A program made the position numbers and the translations under genes. Under the pieces are notes generated by a model. That model searched no databases. It was not told where the DNA came from and worked only from the letters and a program-made list of their open reading frames with translations. Positions 5,754 to 9,272 of a stretch of DNA of 9,272 nt are shown here, in pieces. Source of the DNA: an uncultured Bacteroidales bacterium (GTDB lineage: Bacteria; Bacteroidota; Bacteroidia; Bacteroidales; F082); assembly GCA_946410535.1 (NCBI GenBank), contig CAMKAR010000067.1:1-9272 (forward strand). The letters run 5' to 3'. Position 1 is the stretch's first letter. Each line of letters begins with the position of its first letter.

Positions 5754-7211
5754 ATAGTGTGTTTGTTTGTCATGGTGCTGATAGGCTGCTCCAAAAGGGA
5801 CTGTGACTTTTTGACTCCCGTCGATAGCCAAGATAGGGAATATGCCGCGCTAATGGATTCTGTGGAAACTGCCGTTTGCGATGCGAAATCTGTCCGTTTT
5901 TCGGACACGCTGCTGATGCCAATAGTGGCTTTTTATGAGGACGATGTCTCGTGCCGCCATCTATGGATGCAAGCCCGATGTCATTACCTTTTAGGGAGCT
6001 TGCTTTATGGACAGGACAAACAAGAGCAAGCCACTGCGCAGTTCCTTCAGGCTTTGGAGTTGTTGGATGCGCACTTCAAGGAGTCTCAAGCACCTGTCGG
6101 TCAGCTGTATAGTAAGATACACTTCTTTACAACGCGTATTGCACACCTTTTTTCAGATGAGCAGACTAGTGCCCAATTGGGCCGACTGGGGTTGAACTAT
6201 GCTGTAGCCGTCGGTGATACCTCATGGATGCTCCGCTCGATGGCCAACCTCGGCATCATGTATGAGCGTTTCGGTAAACCTGGCGAGGGGGACTCGGCTT
6301 ATTATTACTGCGATGGAGGTCTGGCCATGGCTGATGCCCAGCGTTTTCCTTACGAGACGGCCATGCTTGAGAATGTCTTGGCTAACTGCTTGCGCCACAG
6401 CCATCATTATGATGAGGCGATTTCACACTTTGAGCAAGCGGGGAGTCTGATTGATAGCACCTATCTTCTCTATTACCGGAATTATTTGGAAATGGCTTTC
6501 GTATATTACAAACGACAAGACTATGATTCAGCCGTGGTCTATTTGGAGAAAGCTTTCAAAGCTGAAGACGAGAGCATCAAGACACAGTCGGCCTTTGGGT
6601 TGGCTGATTGTTACGAGGAAATGGGCGACACTTTAAAGGCAATGCCCTATTACAATATCGTAAAAGCTTATCAGGAAAAACAGGTGGTGATGGCGAACCA
6701 AAATGGCGAAGCCATGCCCATGTTGAATGCTTATCTGAGAGACCGGATGATACCAGGAAACAACCTTGTGCTGCTTTGGGTGGTGATTGGCTTGGCTTTT
6801 TTAATCCTGATGGCTGCCGTTGTGGTGGCGAAGCGGAGGGCGAAGGCCAAGGAAACGCAATATCTTGAAGAGGTGAATCGGCTGCAAGCGATGCTTGAAC
6901 AATCGTCTCAGCGTCAAAGGGAGATGTTGAAGCATCGGGTGTTGGCTATTTATCAATCGGCTGGTGACGATCGGCTGAGCCGTATTCTTGGCGAGTTTGA
7001 AGGTGCCTATCCTTCGGCAACGGATAGGTTCAAACAGTCTTGTCCCGACTTGAACGAAACGGAGCGCCGTATCGTCATCCTTTCGTTCCTTGGTCTCCGT
7101 GCGAAAGAGGTGGCCGATTTGTTGGGGCTGAAGGAAAATACGGTGACGCAATACCGCTCCAACCTCAAGAAAAAGGCTGATATCGATGGTTTTAACACCC
7201 GTGTTGGGTGA
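5736..7211 (+). CDS. Membrane-tethered TPR transcription regulator with C-terminal LuxR-type HTH
   Basis: A 491-residue protein starting at GTG. An in-frame TGA at 5730-5732 excludes earlier starts, and later ones would lose the signal sequence. Residues 1-18 (KRLFSIVCLFVMVLIGC) form a lipoprotein-type signal with lipobox LIGC (Cys18). Residues 70-315 are helical TPR-like repeats, for example the stretches at 165-200, 207-240 and 249-275 (YYKRQDYDSAVVYLEKAF). A transmembrane helix lies at about 343-365, followed by the basic stop AKRRAKAK and a coiled coil (372-400). The C-terminus (438-481) is a LuxR/sigma-4-like HTH: LNETERRIVILSFLGLRAKE, then VADLLGLKENTVTQYRSNLKKK. The likely topology is periplasmic TPR sensor and cytoplasmic DNA-binding domain, an arrangement common in Bacteroidota. 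It sits between two QEWE paralogues and starts 33 bases after the first, so it is a candidate regulator of them. No phosphoreceiver domain is present, and the signal is unknown. Confidence 0.9.
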   Translation: MKRLFSIVCLFVMVLIGCSKRDCDFLTPVDSQDREYAALMDSVETAVCDAKSVRFSDTLLMPIVAFYEDDVSCRHLWMQARCHYLLGSLLYGQDKQEQATAQFLQALELLDAHFKESQAPVGQLYSKIHFFTTRIAHLFSDEQTSAQLGRLGLNYAVAVGDTSWMLRSMANLGIMYERFGKPGEGDSAYYYCDGGLAMADAQRFPYETAMLENVLANCLRHSHHYDEAISHFEQAGSLIDSTYLLYYRNYLEMAFVYYKRQDYDSAVVYLEKAFKAEDESIKTQSAFGLADCYEEMGDTLKAMPYYNIVKAYQEKQVVMANQNGEAMPMLNAYLRDRMIPGNNLVLLWVVIGLAFLILMAAVVVAKRRAKAKETQYLEEVNRLQAMLEQSSQRQREMLKHRVLAIYQSAGDDRLSRILGEFEGAYPSATDRFKQSCPDLNETERRIVILSFLGLRAKEVADLLGLKENTVTQYRSNLKKKADIDGFNTRVG

Positions 7212-7213
7212 CA

Positions 7214-7290
7214 AAAACCTATATTTCCAATTTTTTAATTTGCTGTTTTTCATATTGTTATGATTAAAACGGGCTCTAAAACCTATATTT
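7214..7290. repeat. Pair of 13-bp direct repeats in the gap after the regulator gene
   Basis: AAAACCTATATTT occurs at 7214-7226 and 7278-7290, 64 bases apart, in the 162-base gap between the regulator and the next QEWE gene. Placed upstream of that promoter, the copies could be binding sites for a regulator, possibly the LuxR-type protein encoded just before. They are AT-rich and only two were seen, so this is tentative. No clear terminator for the regulator gene was found in the gap. Confidence 0.4.
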
Positions 7291-7326
7291 TGGCTGGGAG
7301 ATCGATTTCATGGCGGTTTTTCATTA

Positions 7327-7334
7327 TATTTTTG
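7327..7334 (+). promoter_or_regulatory. -7 promoter element of the second complete QEWE gene
   Basis: TATTTTTG at 7327-7334 fits TAnnTTTG exactly and lies 39 bases before the ATG at 7374, giving a leader of about 35 bases. The -33 region is poor: TTTC at 7306-7309 is the nearest candidate and is too close. A weak -33 could make it dependent on an activator. Confidence 0.55.
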
Positions 7335-7371
7335 CATGTTAGTCTTCAAGTATGAACATGCTATTCTGAAG
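7334..7371 (+). repeat. Two interleaved inverted repeats in the leader of the second complete QEWE gene
   Basis: GCATGTT (7334-7340) pairs with AACATGC (7355-7361), and CTTCA (7344-7348) pairs with TGAAG (7367-7371). The arms alternate, the order of an H-type pseudoknot, and end two bases before the ATG at 7374. The first arm overlaps the expected transcription start, so the 7-bp repeat may instead be a DNA operator. Stems this short may be coincidental. Confidence 0.35.
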
Positions 7372-7373
7372 TT

Positions 7374-9116
7374 ATGAAAAAGTGTTTTATTTTCACCATT
7401 TTGCTTTTGGCTGGAATGATTATTACGGCACAAATACCTTGGAACGGTTCCGTTGCGGATGCTTGTGATGGCGGCGATGGCACTGCCGATTTGGTGGAAG
7501 CACTCAATGCCGGAGCTAAGAGTGTATGCGTGGGGCAGGAGTGGGAACATTCCATCGAATACTCGGACAACGACACATCTTGTTTCAATCAATATGATGC
7601 AGTCGAATTGTCAAACGGTAACATCGCTGTTGGTTCTGCTTTGTTTTTCAAGAGTGGTGCCGGCGACTTCTATTCCGCTCAACCAGCCGTTGTGATGCTT
7701 TCCAGCCATGGAGAGGAATTGGCTCGAAAGGACTTCTTCAAGCCAGGGTTCTGCACGACATCTACAACGCCTTTTCTATTCGAAAACCAAGGCGCGCTTT
7801 ACGCTCTGATGACTTACAATCCAGACCACGATTCCACCTATTTCAATCATTTCATGAACAATGAGAACCCACCGACGGATGCCATTTTGGGCCTCTATAA
7901 ACTGGACGATGATCTTTCAATCATTGAGAGTTGCGAGCACACAATCCCTATTGACACTTTCGAGAACAGAGGTGATGCCGCTTGGGATTTGTGGCCCAAC
8001 GAATTGAGCGGCAATCTGTTTCTGTTTTCTGCTTTTGTCGATGATGGAAATATAGTGGGAGCTTATTTCAAGACGGTAAGTCACGACTATTTCAATCCAA
8101 GAGGAAATGATACGTTGTTTCTGTTCAGGATGAACTTTGATGGTGAAATTATCGAGCAGAAAGGCTACGACTGGGGTGTTTCGGGTGCTAACCACCAAAA
8201 CAATGAACGGAGAGCCCATATCGTGTCCACAGAAACGGGCTACATCTATTATTTTGGCAATCTGTTTGGCGGCACGGCGCATCAAGGGGTGGCTTATTAC
8301 TATGACAAGAATTTCAACTACTTGAAAAAGAGGTTTCTAAAGCATCCTGGTGAGCCTAACCAAAATTCGTTCACCAACATTTCTGTGAAAAGAAGCTGTC
8401 ATAACACAACTTATTTGGTGGCTTCCACCGAGGTCAAGAACTCAAACACGGACAGGAACATCAGGTTATATGAACTGGATGACAACGGCAACGATTCTTT
8501 GGACATCATCCCCAATGTCCATTTTTTGGAGAGGGGAACCGTTGAGTATGATATCCCAGCTTATATGCAATCGGTTGATTTTGCGGATGATAATTCGTTA
8601 TTTTTCGCATACGCTTTGAACATTGGTTTCAATTCGACCAATGACTCATGGATGATGATAGAACACCTTAATTCGGATTTTGACACCCTATCCACGGTGT
8701 ATTATGCCTTTGAAGGAGGCAGAATCAATAGTTGGGCGCGAGCCATCATGGCCACCCGTGATGGTGGTGCCGTATTGGTTTCCCATTCAAGAAACATGGA
8801 CAACCATGACCAATATTGGAGTTCCGTCACCAAATTCCCCGCCGAAGCTTTTATGGGCATTGAGGAAGCCCATGACAACGGGCTGAAAGTGGCCGTCGCT
8901 TATCCCAATCCAGGGAAAGATGTGCTGAATATCCGCACAGGGTTGCGGAACGCCCGAGTTGAAATCTATGATTTGACTGGTAAACAAATATATAAGCAAG
9001 AGATTACTGGCAAAAATACCGCAATAAATACTGAAAGTTGGCCTTCGGGAACATATCTTTGGAAAGTGGTTGAAAATGGAAAAGAAGCAGAGAGTGGAAA
9101 ATGGATGAAAGAATAA
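7374..9116 (+). CDS. QEWE-family secreted protein with replaced N-terminus and T9SS type A sorting domain (complete)
   Basis: A 580-residue protein. Signal peptide MKKCFIFTILLLAGMIITA, with cleavage expected before Gln20 (QIPWNG). The body is homologous end to end to the 4020-5702 product, with shared blocks including NPPTDAILGLYKLDDDL (165-181), LFLFRMNFDGEI, ETGYIYY, CHNTTYL and TNDSWMMIE. The sorting domain is at about 505-580 (YPNPGKDVLNIRTG, GTYLWKV, GKWMKE). The oddity is residues 20-45 (QIPWNGSVADACDGGDGT and following), absent from the paralogues. They resemble the WxG...GGDGT openings of other Bacteroidales surface proteins. Next comes GAKSVCVGQEWEHS, which aligns with the end of the paralogue's signal peptide and its mature start (GAKAFGQEWEYT). 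A second signal-peptide region therefore seems grafted onto an older one. It is probably cotranscribed with the next gene. Molecular function is unknown. Confidence 0.92.
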   Translation: MKKCFIFTILLLAGMIITAQIPWNGSVADACDGGDGTADLVEALNAGAKSVCVGQEWEHSIEYSDNDTSCFNQYDAVELSNGNIAVGSALFFKSGAGDFYSAQPAVVMLSSHGEELARKDFFKPGFCTTSTTPFLFENQGALYALMTYNPDHDSTYFNHFMNNENPPTDAILGLYKLDDDLSIIESCEHTIPIDTFENRGDAAWDLWPNELSGNLFLFSAFVDDGNIVGAYFKTVSHDYFNPRGNDTLFLFRMNFDGEIIEQKGYDWGVSGANHQNNERRAHIVSTETGYIYYFGNLFGGTAHQGVAYYYDKNFNYLKKRFLKHPGEPNQNSFTNISVKRSCHNTTYLVASTEVKNSNTDRNIRLYELDDNGNDSLDIIPNVHFLERGTVEYDIPAYMQSVDFADDNSLFFAYALNIGFNSTNDSWMMIEHLNSDFDTLSTVYYAFEGGRINSWARAIMATRDGGAVLVSHSRNMDNHDQYWSSVTKFPAEAFMGIEEAHDNGLKVAVAYPNPGKDVLNIRTGLRNARVEIYDLTGKQIYKQEITGKNTAINTESWPSGTYLWKVVENGKEAESGKWMKE

Positions 9117-9137
9117 CAAATTATAAACCAATATAAT

Positions 9138-9272
9138 ATGATAATGAAAACCGGATTTATAGTTACATTCATCTTCATGATGCTTTTTGGAGGCAAGACC
9201 TTCGCTCAGGAGTGGGAGCAATCTTACGAATGGCATTTTTCCGATGACGAGGAATTTGATTTGGTCAAACCT
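9138..9272 (+). CDS. QEWE-family secreted protein, N-terminal part (3' end outside window)
   Basis: An open frame starts 21 bases after the preceding stop and runs off the right edge (45 residues visible). ATG 9138 and ATG 9144 are both in frame. 9144 gives MKTGFIVTFIFMMLFGGKTFA, a normal signal peptide, so it may be the true start. Cleavage before Gln gives QEWEQSYEWHFSDDEEFD, which aligns with QEWEYTIPFQSSDAE and QEWEHSIEYSDND of the two complete paralogues. FGGKTFAQEWE also matches the signal-peptide tail FGAKAFGQEWE. No TAnnTTTG element lies in the 27-base gap, so it is likely in an operon with the gene at 7374. The T9SS domain would lie beyond the window. Confidence 0.82.
   Translation, partial: MIMKTGFIVTFIFMMLFGGKTFAQEWEQSYEWHFSDDEEFDLVKP

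Noticed and set aside
5382..5831. Long open frame on the - strand (149 codons) across the end of the 4020 gene and start of the regulator
   Set aside because: It is the antisense shadow of the conserved sorting-domain DNA. Similar antisense frames appear opposite the other sorting domains (110-508 and 8787-9236), and the + strand has clear homology.
8787..9236. Open frame on the - strand (149 codons) over the 9117-9143 gap
   Set aside because: Antisense to two well-supported + strand genes. The product has no recognisable features.
1..9272. CRISPR array, tRNA, rRNA, insertion sequence, attachment site
   Set aside because: No regularly spaced repeats, no cloverleaf or rRNA-like sequence and no transposase or integrase coding were seen on either strand.

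Overview
The window looks like a chromosomal segment of a Bacteroidota bacterium, most likely of the order Bacteroidales. Four things point there. Secreted proteins end in type IX secretion system (T9SS) type A sorting domains. One of them is a C10 (streptopain/interpain-like) protease. Promoters have the Bacteroidota -7 form TAnnTTTG and lack clear Shine-Dalgarno sites. There is also a membrane-tethered TPR regulator with a C-terminal LuxR-type helix-turn-helix. All genes lie on the + strand. I cannot name the species.

Layout: (1) 2-454 is the 3' end of a secreted protein of an unnamed family, followed by a likely terminator. (2) 595-3156 encodes a multidomain C10 cysteine protease with its own promoter and a T9SS sorting domain. 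(3) 3242-3849 is a decayed RhuM-family gene with a one-base frameshift and a missing C-terminal part. (4) 4020-5702 is a complete member of the unnamed family. (5) 5736-7211 is the TPR/LuxR regulator, whose start lies inside a perfect 13-bp inverted repeat. (6) 7374-9116 is a second complete family member, with an N-terminus that looks grafted on. (7) 9138-9272 is the 5' end of another member, cut by the window edge.

The central theme is an array of at least four paralogous secreted proteins. I call them the QEWE family, after the residues at the mature N-terminus. They carry near-identical C-terminal export signals, and a membrane-bound transcription regulator sits in the middle. The C10 protease shares the end of the same sorting domain. 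A plausible but unproven reading is a locus of surface or secreted proteins that diversifies by duplication and recombination of end modules, controlled at least partly by the embedded regulator. The function of the QEWE family cannot be read from the sequence.

Non-coding DNA is short (at most 170 bases per gap) and holds promoter-like elements and several inverted repeats. Two perfect ones (12 and 13 bp) straddle start codons. No tRNA, rRNA, CRISPR array or insertion sequence was seen.
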